Positions 9,381-19,172 of a DNA stretch of 64,000 nt are shown here, in pieces (positions within the stretch are counted from its first letter, which is position 1; each line of letters opens with the position of its first letter). Both the position numbers and the translations under genes were made by a program. The DNA comes from Sphingomonas sp. Leaf67 (lineage in GTDB: Bacteria; Pseudomonadota; Alphaproteobacteria; Sphingomonadales; Sphingomonadaceae): NCBI RefSeq assembly GCF_001421965.1, contig NZ_LMLP01000002.1, forward strand, positions 44,993-108,992, given 5' to 3'. The notes below the pieces were generated by a model. It did no database searches and was not told the origin of the DNA. It saw only the letters and a program-made list of their open reading frames with translations.

Positions 9381-11897
9381 TTATTCTGCAGGCGTCCCGC
9401 GTTCGGGATGGATGCTCAGCCGCCTCGTTCCGGGCCCGATTGACCAAGATCTGCCGGCATAGTCGAACTTGCCGGACAGTCCCGCTGGCAGCGTGATTAT
9501 CGCCGTGAGGCCGTTGCCGCTTCGACGGTATCGGACGCGGATCAACCCGGACGGATGCGGTACGGCGGCGTCCAACTGCGTAAGCGGCCCTAAGTTAGGC
9601 GCAATCCGAACCGTCGCGTAACCGGCGCTCGCCGGCGAAATTCCCGCAACGATCCGGAGCAGGTCCGCTGTCGGATGGGCGCTCCAGGCGTGGCTGTCGG
9701 ACCGGGATGGCTCCGGGTTTTCCGGCCAAGTCGTGAAGTTTTGTCCAAGCATGTCACGCCACGTCCGCAGCAGTTCGAAGTACCGTTCGGATAGGCCTGC
9801 ATGGACGGCCGCGCGGGCGAGATAGTAGGAGAAGTAATAAGACGTTCCGGTGACACCGTTGGGTGCTGTAATGCCGCCGTTGCGAACGGTGATCCGGTCC
9901 ATAATCGCCCGGTGCTGCGCCGAAGGCGCTACATCGTAAAGGACGGCCAGTAGATTCGCGTGCTGGCTGAAGTTCTTGAGTCCAGTGCTATCGGCATAGA
10001 GCCCGCGCTCCGCCGACCAGCAATGCGCCCGTACCGCCTTGGCTACCCCGTCTGCGCGGTGACGGTCGCGAGTGGCGATGCTAGCGTCGCCCAGTTCATC
10101 TTCCAACTCTGCCGCTTCTTGCAGCGCCCCCAAATAGGCGAGGCTGACCACGCAGCCATTGTCATCCTTCGTATCGGGGCCGGTCGGGTTACCTTCCAGG
10201 TTGGGCTTCCAGTCGATGAAGGTCCATGCGGGCCCCTTGCCGACCAACCCGTTCGCACCAATGAGCCTCGCGTACCAGTCGAGCACAATACGCATGCCGG
10301 GCAGGCTCTCGCGAACAGGCGTAGGGTCCGGCCAGCGCATTCGGTAATCTGCGAGCGAGCCGATCCAGAACAGGCCGAAGGGCGGAATGGACTGGTAGTC
10401 CCCCGAGGGGTAGGCCGCTTGGGGGAGACCGGCGACGGCCGGAGTGAGGCGTCCAACTATGCTCTCGCGGGCGGCCCTAGGCGTGCGAGACGCGTCGAAC
10501 GCGCGCAGCATCTGCGCTGACAATCTGCCGTCGCCGGACACGGTGTCCGCGATGAGGGCCTCAATCCGGCTGTCGCCGGCATATTGGAGCTGCTCCCAAT
10601 AGGCGGTGTCCATGAAAGTCTCGTGTGCGTCGAGGCGAAGCGTGTCCCAGCCAATCTGCCAGACGCGGTCGAGTGCCGGATCGCTAGAACGGAACCAAGC
10701 GCGCGCCTTGAATGGGTAGCCGGTCCGATAGCGCCTGAAGCGGACAAGGCGTAGCGGTTGGTCACCTGTTTTCACGTGCAGTTCGGCGAACCGCCACACT
10801 CGCCACCAGAACGGCTGGAAGCGCTGTTCGGCTGCGCCGCTCGGTCGAAACGTGTCGCGCAGACCCAGTGCCTGCCCGTCGCCAACGGCAGCGCGATCCT
10901 GCAGACGCTTTTTGTCGGCGCTGTACAGCGCCTCGGTATAGGTCAGCGTCACCTCAGCACCCGCCCCGCCCGAAACTACCAGCTCTGGATAGGCCGCCTC
11001 GACCGCACCGGCATCAACCAGGAACGTCGCTTCGCCATGCGCGGGGACCGTAACTGCCTGCTGGGGAAAGCGCCCGGCGGCAGTGCCGCGAGCACGCACC
11101 AAGCGACCTGCGGGTGCCGTCTCGTACCGCATCTGAGGCAGCGTGTCGGGCATAAGATGCCACGGCGTGTCGGATCCGGTGGCGAGCGGAACTGCCGGCA
11201 CCCAGTCCGGAGCGGAGCTTCGAACTGCGGCCCAATCAGGGCGCTGTCGAGCGCCATCTAGTGTTTCAGGCGCCCCCGCCACATAGTAGGTGCCGCCGAC
11301 AGCATCGATCAACTGCGCCATGCCCGAGGAGACTGAGCGGGAGCCGTCAACCCGGACGAGCCAGTTCGTTCCGTCTGCAAAGGGCATGGCGCCGGTATCG
11401 TCTGGAACGAGGTAGAAAGCCGTTCGAGCAGAGATCTGGGCACGCGGCGCGTCTCGGCCATCGCTCCACACCTCCGCAGCAATGACGTTGGCGCCGACGC
11501 GCAAAAAGGGCGCAAGATCGACCCGCTCGTACCGCCAATGGTCCAGGTCGCCGCGCGCCGGGCCGGCCGCGACTCGCTGGCCATTCACGTAAAGGACGAA
11601 GCGATTGTCGGCGCTGACTCGCACCATCATGCGGGCTGGTCTGGACCGCAGCGTCAGTTCACGCCGAAATTGCAGGCTGATCGCCGTTCGGGCCTGATCG
11701 GTTCGGGCGGCCATCGGATGGGTAATCCAGCCAGACAACTGCCGTGACGGCGCCTCCACCGGACCAGCCCCGAGCAGGGCCGGTCCAGGTGCGTTCCCCG
11801 CCATGAATAACCCCACAGCAAAAATAGGGACCGATTGCTTAAGCCATCTCCAACGTGCCGAACGATTGTCCTGCTTCTCCGATTTGCGCGTCAGCAA
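9381..11897 (-). CDS. exported alpha-L-rhamnosidase-type enzyme (GH78-like)
   Basis: 838 residues. A basic N-terminus and hydrophobic stretch (VPIFAVGLFMAGNAPG, about residues 24-40) suggest export or a membrane anchor. An N-terminal beta-sandwich carries NRFVLYVNGQRVAAGP and WRYERVDLAPFLRVGANV, typical of rhamnosidase accessory domains. The (alpha/alpha)6 barrel has MDTAYWEQLQYAGDSRIEA (about residue 430), where GH78 enzymes carry a DCPQRDER-type motif, so the catalytic acid differs in context. WTFIDWKPN and DDNGCVVSLAYLGAL follow. It should release terminal L-rhamnose from glycans or glycosides, feeding the rhamnose cluster at 41.7-49.5 kb. A relic of a close homologue lies at 49501-49710. 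Confidence 0.75.
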   Translation of the reverse strand: MLTRKSEKQDNRSARWRWLKQSVPIFAVGLFMAGNAPGPALLGAGPVEAPSRQLSGWITHPMAARTDQARTAISLQFRRELTLRSRPARMMVRVSADNRFVLYVNGQRVAAGPARGDLDHWRYERVDLAPFLRVGANVIAAEVWSDGRDAPRAQISARTAFYLVPDDTGAMPFADGTNWLVRVDGSRSVSSGMAQLIDAVGGTYYVAGAPETLDGARQRPDWAAVRSSAPDWVPAVPLATGSDTPWHLMPDTLPQMRYETAPAGRLVRARGTAAGRFPQQAVTVPAHGEATFLVDAGAVEAAYPELVVSGGAGAEVTLTYTEALYSADKKRLQDRAAVGDGQALGLRDTFRPSGAAEQRFQPFWWRVWRFAELHVKTGDQPLRLVRFRRYRTGYPFKARAWFRSSDPALDRVWQIGWDTLRLDAHETFMDTAYWEQLQYAGDSRIEALIADTVSGDGRLSAQMLRAFDASRTPRAARESIVGRLTPAVAGLPQAAYPSGDYQSIPPFGLFWIGSLADYRMRWPDPTPVRESLPGMRIVLDWYARLIGANGLVGKGPAWTFIDWKPNLEGNPTGPDTKDDNGCVVSLAYLGALQEAAELEDELGDASIATRDRHRADGVAKAVRAHCWSAERGLYADSTGLKNFSQHANLLAVLYDVAPSAQHRAIMDRITVRNGGITAPNGVTGTSYYFSYYLARAAVHAGLSERYFELLRTWRDMLGQNFTTWPENPEPSRSDSHAWSAHPTADLLRIVAGISPASAGYATVRIAPNLGPLTQLDAAVPHPSGLIRVRYRRSGNGLTAIITLPAGLSGKFDYAGRSWSIGPGTRRLSIHPERGTPAE

Positions 11898-12110
11898 GGT
11901 CTTCTCCAGTCAATATTTTAGAAAATTACGCTGTGTTTGCAAAGGTCCGCACATACTGCTTGGGTGTTCACAAATTTAATTATGTGCAGTCCCACTGCCG
12001 CTATCCATAGTAGCTGCGGAGCCTCGAAGGGAGCAACGACAGCGTCGCTTGTAAAGTCGCGCTGGATACCGGTCGCGCCGTTGATCGCGGTACCGGTAAC
12101 GCTGCAAAAA

Positions 12111-13553
12111 CTATTGCACATCTTGGTTTTGTTCCAATTGCGGTTCCCAGCCCAAACCCAGAGACTTCTGAAGCGCGACGAAATCTGTGCCGACTGCCGT
12201 CTTCGCCTGCAGCAACGCATCCTCGGCGGTGAGCAGCTTGCGGCGATATTCGAGCATTTCCTGACGGCGGATGGTGCCGGCCGCAAACGCACGGTCGGCA
12301 CGGCCCGCGATTGCAAGCGCCGTCGCCCGTGAACTCAGCGCGTCGCCAAAGCCGGACCTGCTGCGTCCGAAGCGGCTGAGTGCATCCTCGGCATTTCCGA
12401 GCGCCTGTAGGATCACCTCTCGATAACGTGCTTCGGCTTCATCCCTGGCACCAGTTGCTTGCCGTACCCGGGCAGCATTCCGCCCGAAATCCAGAAAGCT
12501 CCAGGAAAGTCGAGGCAACGCAAGCAAAGAGATGTTCGAGGGGGCCAGAACGTCGCCAGGCTTGCTTCCTCCAAGACCCACGAGGCCCATGAGGCTTACT
12601 CGGGGGAAGCGTGCAGCCTCTGCGACCCCGATCCTCGCCGTCCGCGCTGCAAGCTGGCGCTCTGCACCTCTGATATCCGGGCGACGGCGAAGTAGGCCGG
12701 ACGGATCGCCGACCGGCACCGAAGCGGGGGGAAGAGGAACGGTCGTCGTGGCAGTGGCTGCAAGCTCCCCGTCCAGCGCGCCTGGCGCCTGTCCTGTGAG
12801 AACAGCGAGCGCGTTCAGCAAGGCATCGCATTCCGTCGCAAGATCCCGCACATTTCCGTTCGATTGAGCGATCTGTGGTTCGAGTTGCTGACTTTCGAGC
12901 GTTGGGGCGGTTCCGGCCGCGACGCGACGGTTGAGAGATGCGAATTCCTCCTGATGCAGGCGGGTCGAAAGCCGAGCAAGATTTAATCTTGCCTGCCGGT
13001 CGCGCAGCTTAAGATATGCCTGTGCGACGTCTGCGCTCAGACTCAGGCGGGCATCGTCGACCTCCGTTTCGGCGGCTTCGGCTTCCGCTGCCGTCGCGCG
13101 AACGGTGCCACTTGCAGCGCCGAACAGATCCAGTTCCCATGACGCGTCAAAACCGAGATTGTAGAAGTCTAGTGCGGAACGGCCTCCATCATTGTTGCCG
13201 AGACCCAGATTCGTAGGGGGCAGTTCGCCGTGCAGATAAAGTGCGCTTGCACTGTTCTTTGGCAGTTTGTTAGCACGGTCCAAAAGTGCAGCGGCGCGGG
13301 CCTGACGCAGCCGTGCCTCGGCAACCGCTACGGAGGGGTGATCGCGCAACGCGCGCTCCTCAAGCCCGTTTAGCACTGGGTCGCCGAACGACGTCCACCA
13401 GTGTGCAAGCGAAGGTGAACTGGCGGTGGCGGCACCCGGCATTCGGACGAAGCCCGCCGTAACGGCGGTAACTGGAGGGGGGCCGTGATACCCGGGACCC
13501 AAGGTGCAGCCGCCGAGCACAAACAGCGCGATGAAGATGGTCGGAAGTCGCAT
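12111..13553 (-). CDS. outer-membrane efflux lipoprotein (NodT/OprM type)
   Basis: 480 residues. The lipoprotein signal is MRLPTIFIALFVLGGCTLGP, with lipobox LGGC and Cys at residue 16. Two TolC-like repeats follow, each with long amphipathic helices (for example ERALRDHPSVAVAEARLRQA and ARLSTRLHQEEFASLNRRV). This family forms the trimeric outer-membrane channel of tripartite pumps. It starts 7 bp after the emrB stop codon and is the third gene of emrA-emrB-nodT, so it is the dedicated exit duct. Confidence 0.9.
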   Translation of the reverse strand: MRLPTIFIALFVLGGCTLGPGYHGPPPVTAVTAGFVRMPGAATASSPSLAHWWTSFGDPVLNGLEERALRDHPSVAVAEARLRQARAAALLDRANKLPKNSASALYLHGELPPTNLGLGNNDGGRSALDFYNLGFDASWELDLFGAASGTVRATAAEAEAAETEVDDARLSLSADVAQAYLKLRDRQARLNLARLSTRLHQEEFASLNRRVAAGTAPTLESQQLEPQIAQSNGNVRDLATECDALLNALAVLTGQAPGALDGELAATATTTVPLPPASVPVGDPSGLLRRRPDIRGAERQLAARTARIGVAEAARFPRVSLMGLVGLGGSKPGDVLAPSNISLLALPRLSWSFLDFGRNAARVRQATGARDEAEARYREVILQALGNAEDALSRFGRSRSGFGDALSSRATALAIAGRADRAFAAGTIRRQEMLEYRRKLLTAEDALLQAKTAVGTDFVALQKSLGLGWEPQLEQNQDVQ

Positions 13554-13560
13554 AGATGCC

Positions 13561-15141
13561 TCAATGCATGGTGCCGAGCTTCACGCCCCTGGGTAGTGGG
13601 CGGAGCAGCAGGGGCAAGGGAATGATTACCACGATGCCGATCGTCAGGAGGAAGAAGAGATCGTTGAACGTCATGACTAGAGCCTGCTGGGCAATGGTAT
13701 CGGCTAACATTCGAAGAGCAGCGCCTGGGTCACCGACTACGTCCGACAGATTGCTCAGGTGCTCCTGAACGAGGTCAGGATTGACGGACAGGCTCTCCTC
13801 GAGCTGGCGGCTGTGGAAGGTCAGCCGTTGATCTTGGATCGTGGCAATCGCGGCGAGCACGATCGATCCACCAAGGTTGCGGCTGGCTGCGAACAGACCT
13901 GCGGCATCGGCCGCAAGATCGGTAGGAACCGACGAGATGGCTGCCTGATTGAGGAACAGGAAGCACAGGATCGTTCCGACACCACGCATAAGCTGCGCCT
14001 GCGTAAAGGCGCTGCCGTCCGAACTCGCCGAAAGGTGCACGTTCAGCCAGCAGGCGACCGCCAGGATCAAGAGCCCGCTGATGATTGCGACGCGGATATC
14101 GATTGTTCGGATCATGCGAGGCACGAGCGGCATCATCAGCAGGGCGGGTATCCCGGACAGCACGACCACGTAGCCCGACTGCAAGGCATCGTACCCCGCG
14201 ATTGCAGAAAGGAACTGCGGGATCGCGAACGACGTACCGAAAATCACCATGCCCAGCACGAAGCCCATGAAGGCAACCGCTCCGAACTGGCGGTCCAGCA
14301 GGAGCGAAAGCTTGATCACCGGACGGCTGGCGTAACGCTGGCCGACCAGAAGCATCGCGAGCCCGAGCAAGGTGAAAGACGTAAGCCATACGATCAGCTC
14401 GCTCTCGAACCATTGTTCACGCTGTCCCTCTTCAAGGACGATGGTTAGTCCTCCGAGCGCGAGTGCGAGGCCGACGATGCCGAGCCAGTCCGCCTTTAGG
14501 ATCTCCCCCTTCGCAACGGGCTGATGCGGCAAGCCCAAGATCAGCAAGGTCACGAGAAGAATGCCGATCGGCACATTCAGAAAGAAGGCGTAGTGCCAGC
14601 TGAACTGCTCGGTCAGCCATCCGCCCAGCAGTGGCCCGAGAACCGGTCCGAGGATCGCCGTGAGTCCGAACAGCGCGCTGCCGATCGGTTGCTGCGGTTT
14701 CGGCAGACGCGTGGCAACGATCGACATCGCGGTGGGTATGAGCGCGCCGCCCGTGAAACCCTGACCGACCCGTCCGACGATCATCGTCGTGAGATTCTCG
14801 GCGCTTCCACAGACGACGGAAAAACCGGTGAAGAGCGTCACGGCGATCAGCAGCATGGTGCGAAGGCCAAGCAGGCGCTGAAGCCAGGCACTCAGCGGTA
14901 TGACGATGATCTCGGCAACGATGTAGGCGGTCGCGACCCATGTGCCCTCCGTACCGCTTGCCCCGATCTCCCCCTGTATCGTCGGCAGCGCTGAATTCAC
15001 GATGGAGACATCGAGGGTTGCCATCATTGCGCCAAGACTACCGGCCGCAACCGCAAGCCAGGCCGCGGTGTCCGCCTTCTCATAGACCGGCGCGTTCGGC
15101 CACGCCGCCGTGTCATCGCTACGGACGACGGCGTCGCTCAT
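13561..15141 (-). CDS. emrB: DHA2-family MFS drug:proton antiporter EmrB
   Basis: 526 residues with about 14 membrane segments, the DHA2 arrangement. Seen are MMATLDVSIVNSALPTIQ in helix 1 (the family DxxIVNVALP-type signature) and VGRVGQGFTGGALIPTAMSI in helix 4. FGLTAILGPVLGPLLGGWL is antiporter motif C in helix 5. It exports hydrophobic compounds in exchange for protons, together with EmrA and the NodT-type channel. Its start overlaps the emrA stop by 4 bp (ATGA), implying translational coupling. No local regulator gene is present. Confidence 0.92.
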   Translation of the reverse strand: MSDAVVRSDDTAAWPNAPVYEKADTAAWLAVAAGSLGAMMATLDVSIVNSALPTIQGEIGASGTEGTWVATAYIVAEIIVIPLSAWLQRLLGLRTMLLIAVTLFTGFSVVCGSAENLTTMIVGRVGQGFTGGALIPTAMSIVATRLPKPQQPIGSALFGLTAILGPVLGPLLGGWLTEQFSWHYAFFLNVPIGILLVTLLILGLPHQPVAKGEILKADWLGIVGLALALGGLTIVLEEGQREQWFESELIVWLTSFTLLGLAMLLVGQRYASRPVIKLSLLLDRQFGAVAFMGFVLGMVIFGTSFAIPQFLSAIAGYDALQSGYVVVLSGIPALLMMPLVPRMIRTIDIRVAIISGLLILAVACWLNVHLSASSDGSAFTQAQLMRGVGTILCFLFLNQAAISSVPTDLAADAAGLFAASRNLGGSIVLAAIATIQDQRLTFHSRQLEESLSVNPDLVQEHLSNLSDVVGDPGAALRMLADTIAQQALVMTFNDLFFLLTIGIVVIIPLPLLLRPLPRGVKLGTMH

Positions 15142-16295
15142 TGCGCGGGCAGGGCTTTGGCGGCGCGAGCATGCAGGTGATCCTGCCGCCCGTCGTCGAT
15201 TGCGGATCGGGTGTCGATGGTCACCTCAACGGACATTCCCGGGACCAGCAATTCGCTTGCCTTGTTGCCGCGGCGAAGAGCGATCCTGATTGGTAGGCGT
15301 TGAACGACCTTGGTGAAGTTGCCGGTGGCGTTCTGGGGCGGGAGGACGGAGAACTGGGCACCGGTACCGGGAGCGATACTGGTGACCCACCCGGGTATCT
15401 CGACGCCAGGATAGGCGTCAATCTCGACCGTCGCGGGCTGACCCACCCGTACCAGGCCGACTTGGGTCTCTTTGTAATTTGCCTCGACGTACAACTGGTT
15501 CATCGGGACGATGGACATCAGCCTCGTTCCGGCTTGCACATACTGGCCGGTTCGAACGGACCTGTTCCCGATCCGTCCGGCGATGCTCGCGCGGATCACG
15601 GTAGAGGCGAGGTCGGTGCTGACCGACGCCAGCTGCGCACGCGCCTGCTTGATCTGCGCACGCGCTTGCGCGCCTTGCGCGCCAAGTGTTTTGAGGCGCG
15701 ATCGCGCGCCTTCAAGTGACGCTTCGACCTGCGTCAGCTTGCTCCGGGCCAAAGCGTCCTGACGCCGAAGCTGAGCAAAATGTTCGCGCGTCTCGGTCCC
15801 GTCCGAAATCAGTGGGGCATATCGCGCGACCTCACCACGCGCGTAAGCCGCATCGGCCATCGCGGCCGCTACGTCCGCCTCCGCGCGTCGGACCGCCGCG
15901 TTCTGTTCGTTGATCTGGGCGACCACCCCCTGATCGGTCGCCTGAGCAACGGCAATCTGCGCCTCGGACTGCTGAGCTTGACTGGTGTACGAACGCGACT
16001 CGACCCGAACAAGGGGTTGTCCGGCACGCACTTCCTCGTTCGCGTTGACCAAGACGGTCTCCACGTAACCAGAAATCCGTGGTGCGACGGTAACCGTGTC
16101 AGCCTGCACAAAGGCGTCGTTGGTGGACTGCTGGAATCGGCCAAAGGAGCGATAGCCCATATACCACCACATCGCTGCGCACCCGCCAAGAATGGCGACA
16201 AGAAGGATGATGCGCCGCACGATATTGGGCTGCTTGGGCGGACCATCCGATATCGCTATTTCGCCCACAGGCTCCACCACCCAAGTCCCTCTCAT
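15138..16295 (-). CDS. emrA: EmrA-type periplasmic membrane-fusion protein (HlyD family)
   Basis: 385 residues. One N-terminal membrane helix (IILLVAILGGCAAMWWYMGY, about residues 29-48) is followed by VTVAPRISGYVETVLVNANE, the first half of a biotinyl-lipoyl domain. A long Ala/Gln-rich coiled-coil hairpin (about 105-230) and the second lipoyl half (TVIRASIAGRIGNRSVRTGQ) follow. A beta-barrel domain includes YVEANYKETQVGLVRVGQPA. It bridges EmrB to the outer-membrane channel. It is the first gene of the operon. The start codon is not certain, because no strong ribosome-binding site precedes the ATG. Confidence 0.9.
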   Translation of the reverse strand: MRGTWVVEPVGEIAISDGPPKQPNIVRRIILLVAILGGCAAMWWYMGYRSFGRFQQSTNDAFVQADTVTVAPRISGYVETVLVNANEEVRAGQPLVRVESRSYTSQAQQSEAQIAVAQATDQGVVAQINEQNAAVRRAEADVAAAMADAAYARGEVARYAPLISDGTETREHFAQLRRQDALARSKLTQVEASLEGARSRLKTLGAQGAQARAQIKQARAQLASVSTDLASTVIRASIAGRIGNRSVRTGQYVQAGTRLMSIVPMNQLYVEANYKETQVGLVRVGQPATVEIDAYPGVEIPGWVTSIAPGTGAQFSVLPPQNATGNFTKVVQRLPIRIALRRGNKASELLVPGMSVEVTIDTRSAIDDGRQDHLHARAAKALPAQ

Positions 16296-16742
16296 ACCGA
16301 TCTTTCTATCGAACGACTGTGTACTATTAATCAGGCGGTGTCTACAGTTTCACCTGTGTCACATTCCGTTCGTCACACGCCCTGATGGATCGACACGAAA
16401 TATCCTGGTACGTGTCGACCTGCGCCGTAATCGCGTGACTTGAGGGGCCTGCTCCGCAAGCGACACCAAGCCTTCTATTGGCGGCTTTCCCGTTGCCCTT
16501 ACCGAGGGCTTTTGCGCAACGAGTGGTCCGGAACCGTTATCGCGATCCTTAATAGGCAGCTACTTTGACCTGTATCCGGTCTTTCGTTGACGAGCGCGTC
16601 GCAGCTTCACACATGGACCCGTCCTTAAGCCGGCGGTTCCCCCATACTCGCCAGCATACACCTTCCGTCTCCGCAAAGCCCAGAATCGACGTGCGTCGGA
16701 CCCGGTAGAAATCATTGCTACGCCGGCAGGCATTGGCGACAT
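16296..16742. other. intergenic stretch upstream of emrA
   Basis: About 450 bp between emrA and the end of the GH3 gene at 16743. The first 100 bp are the likely emrA promoter region. No regulator gene, repeat or RNA gene was recognised. Confidence 0.35.
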
Positions 16743-19172
16743 TCAGCTTTCAGGGACTGCCGGGTCACCGGGGCGAGGTGCCGCCGTGTTGGCTACCGTT
16801 ATCTTGACCGACATCAGGTCGGCAGACGAACGGCCGGTATAGATCGTGAAGACGCCTGGCTCAACGTTCCACCGCATCTGTGCGTCCCAGAAGGCGAGCA
16901 CCTCGCCATCAAGGTCGAACGTCACCACCCGCCGTTCACCCGGCGCCAGAGCAATGCGGCGGAAGCCGCGTAACTCCAGCATCGGGCGCGGTACGCTGCT
17001 GACCTCGTCGCGGATGTAGAGCTGGACAACTTCATCCCCCGCGCGACGGCCGATATTCTCGACCTCGACCGAGACCGAAAAGCGTTCCCAAGGGCCGATC
17101 GCCGTATGGGACACGCGCGGGGCACCGATCTTGATCTGCGCATATCCCAGGCCGTGGCCGAACGGGAACAACGGCTTTCGCGCCCCTTCCAGATATTTGT
17201 TGGTGTCGGCGGTCGGATGCCGATCATAGTGGGCGGGCAGTTCGCCGACGCTGCGCGGGATCGAGACTGGTAAGCGACCGCCCGGCTCCGCCACCCCGAA
17301 CAGCACGTCGGCAAACGCGGTGCCGCCCTCCTGGCCAAGGTACCAGCCCTCGAACAGCGCGTTCGCCGTTTCGGCCAGCCGCACGCTGGCCAGCGGACGC
17401 CCGTTCAGCAGCAGTGCGACGATCGGCTTGCCGAGCCTCGCCATTGCCGCAATCAGATCGTTTTGCTCGCCCCAAAGGTCCAAAGTCGATCGATCACCTG
17501 GTAGTGCCGGATCGACCGCCTCGCGCGTGATCGCAGGTGTGTCGCCAAGGACCAGTAGGATCACGTCGGCATCGCGCGCAACCTTCACCGCTTCGTCGAT
17601 GCGCCGCAGATTGTCAGTGCGCGGCACCGGGTCGGTCAGCGAGTAACTGAGGTGGCGCTCAGTTTTGTCAGGCGCGGTGATCCACACGCCGTCAGCCTGC
17701 ACAATCCGCACGTTCTCAGGCGCGGCACGACGCAGCCCCGCCAGGATGCCGACCGACTGATCGTTGTCACCCGAATAGCCGCCGAACAGCGGTTCGGTCG
17801 CGTTGGGACCGATCACCGCCAGCGTCATCGTACGCTCAGGATCGAGGGGCACAACACCATCGTTCTTGAGTAGCGTCAGTGCTTTTTCCGCCGCGCGTCG
17901 GGCGAGCTGCCGGTGCGCAGGTGCCCGTGTGATGCGGCGCAGCCGGGCGAGATCGATATACGGATGCTCGAACAGCCCCGCCTCGAACTTGAGCGCCAGA
18001 ACCTGAGCTACTGCGGCGTCCAGCAGTGCCTGCGGTACTCGGCCGCTGCGCACTAGATCGGGGAGAAGCTTGAAGCTCTCGCCCTCGGGCAGGTCGGCCT
18101 GGACGCCGCTTTCCAGCGCCATCGCCGCGGCCTCGGCCTGATCGGCGGCGACATGGTGCTGGCGTTCCAGGTTGGCGATGCCGCTGTAATCGCTGAAATA
18201 CGCGCCTTTGAAGCCCAGCCGGCCGCGCCCCGTTTCCAGTAGCAGGCCGGGGTTGGCGTGCGCGGGGACACCCGCTACTTCGTTGTACGACGGCATGATT
18301 ATCGCCGGATCAGCATCGCGTATCGCAGCGGCAAAGGGAACAAGGAAGGTTTCGCGCAGCGTTCGCTCGCTGACATCGGCCGGCGCGATGTTCAGCCCAC
18401 CCTGCGGCGCTCCATGGACGAAATGCTTTAGCACTGCGAACACCCGGTCGGGTGCCAGCGGGCGGACACGACCCTGAAGTCCGCGCACCGCCGCCGTACC
18501 CATCGCGGCGACCAAATGTGGATCCTCGCCGAAGAATTCCTCGCTGCGCCCGAAACGGGGATCACGCAGCAGGTCGATCACCGGGGTCAGGGCGACGGTA
18601 GTCCCGCGCGCGCGCGCCTCGCGCGCGGCGGCGGTGAATACCTGCTCGACCAGATCGGTGTCGAAACTGCTGGCAAGTGCCGTCGGTATCGGAAACACCG
18701 TCGCTTCGCTGGCAAGCAGCCCGTGCGCCAGCTCGTCATGAAACAGCGCCGGAATGCCCAGCCGTGTTCGCTCGACCAGATGGCGCTGGATCGCATTCAC
18801 CAGTGTTACGGTGTTAGGCAGTGCGCGCGAACGAGTAGCGTCCCAATCGGGGAAGCCACGATAGTCGGATATGCGCGATAGTTGCCCAATCCCGTGCGGG
18901 ATTGCCTTCGCAGCGCGCTCGGACGAAAAGTCGCGAGCCTCGTCCAGCAGCGCGGTCTTACCTTCCCACAGGCAGCGGAGCTGCGCCGCCTTCTCGTCCA
19001 GTGTCATGCGTTCGAGCAGGTCGGAAACCCGGGCGGCGACAGGGGCACCGGGGTCCAGATAGGTAGCGCGGGGTCTGGCCCCAAACGCTGGCGCCGCGAC
19101 GCCCAGGAAGGTCGAGGCGAGCAACACGCGGCGGGTAAGGGGGAACGCACCAGGCATGAGGGGGTGCGTCAT
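16743..19172 (-). CDS. Tat-exported GH3 beta-glycosidase (xylosidase/glucosidase type)
   Basis: 809 residues from the ATG at 19172, whose A is also the last base of the stop of the preceding gene (TGATG overlap); a longer upstream frame overlaps that gene and is not used. The signal is LTRRVLLASTFLGVAAPAFG, a twin-arginine-like motif with hydrophobic core. GH3 blocks: DLLERMTLDEKAAQL, GIPALFHDELAHGLLA, KHFVHGAPQGGLN and the nucleophile in AYFSDYSGI (about residue 326). The C-terminal GH3 domain follows with GEQNDLIAAMARLGKP and FPFGHGLGYAQI, then a fibronectin-III-like domain ending in an YTGRSSADL strand. It is the last gene of a three-gene operon with the GH43 and unknown-hydrolase genes. 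Confidence 0.9.
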   Translation of the reverse strand: MTHPLMPGAFPLTRRVLLASTFLGVAAPAFGARPRATYLDPGAPVAARVSDLLERMTLDEKAAQLRCLWEGKTALLDEARDFSSERAAKAIPHGIGQLSRISDYRGFPDWDATRSRALPNTVTLVNAIQRHLVERTRLGIPALFHDELAHGLLASEATVFPIPTALASSFDTDLVEQVFTAAAREARARGTTVALTPVIDLLRDPRFGRSEEFFGEDPHLVAAMGTAAVRGLQGRVRPLAPDRVFAVLKHFVHGAPQGGLNIAPADVSERTLRETFLVPFAAAIRDADPAIIMPSYNEVAGVPAHANPGLLLETGRGRLGFKGAYFSDYSGIANLERQHHVAADQAEAAAMALESGVQADLPEGESFKLLPDLVRSGRVPQALLDAAVAQVLALKFEAGLFEHPYIDLARLRRITRAPAHRQLARRAAEKALTLLKNDGVVPLDPERTMTLAVIGPNATEPLFGGYSGDNDQSVGILAGLRRAAPENVRIVQADGVWITAPDKTERHLSYSLTDPVPRTDNLRRIDEAVKVARDADVILLVLGDTPAITREAVDPALPGDRSTLDLWGEQNDLIAAMARLGKPIVALLLNGRPLASVRLAETANALFEGWYLGQEGGTAFADVLFGVAEPGGRLPVSIPRSVGELPAHYDRHPTADTNKYLEGARKPLFPFGHGLGYAQIKIGAPRVSHTAIGPWERFSVSVEVENIGRRAGDEVVQLYIRDEVSSVPRPMLELRGFRRIALAPGERRVVTFDLDGEVLAFWDAQMRWNVEPGVFTIYTGRSSADLMSVKITVANTAAPRPGDPAVPES

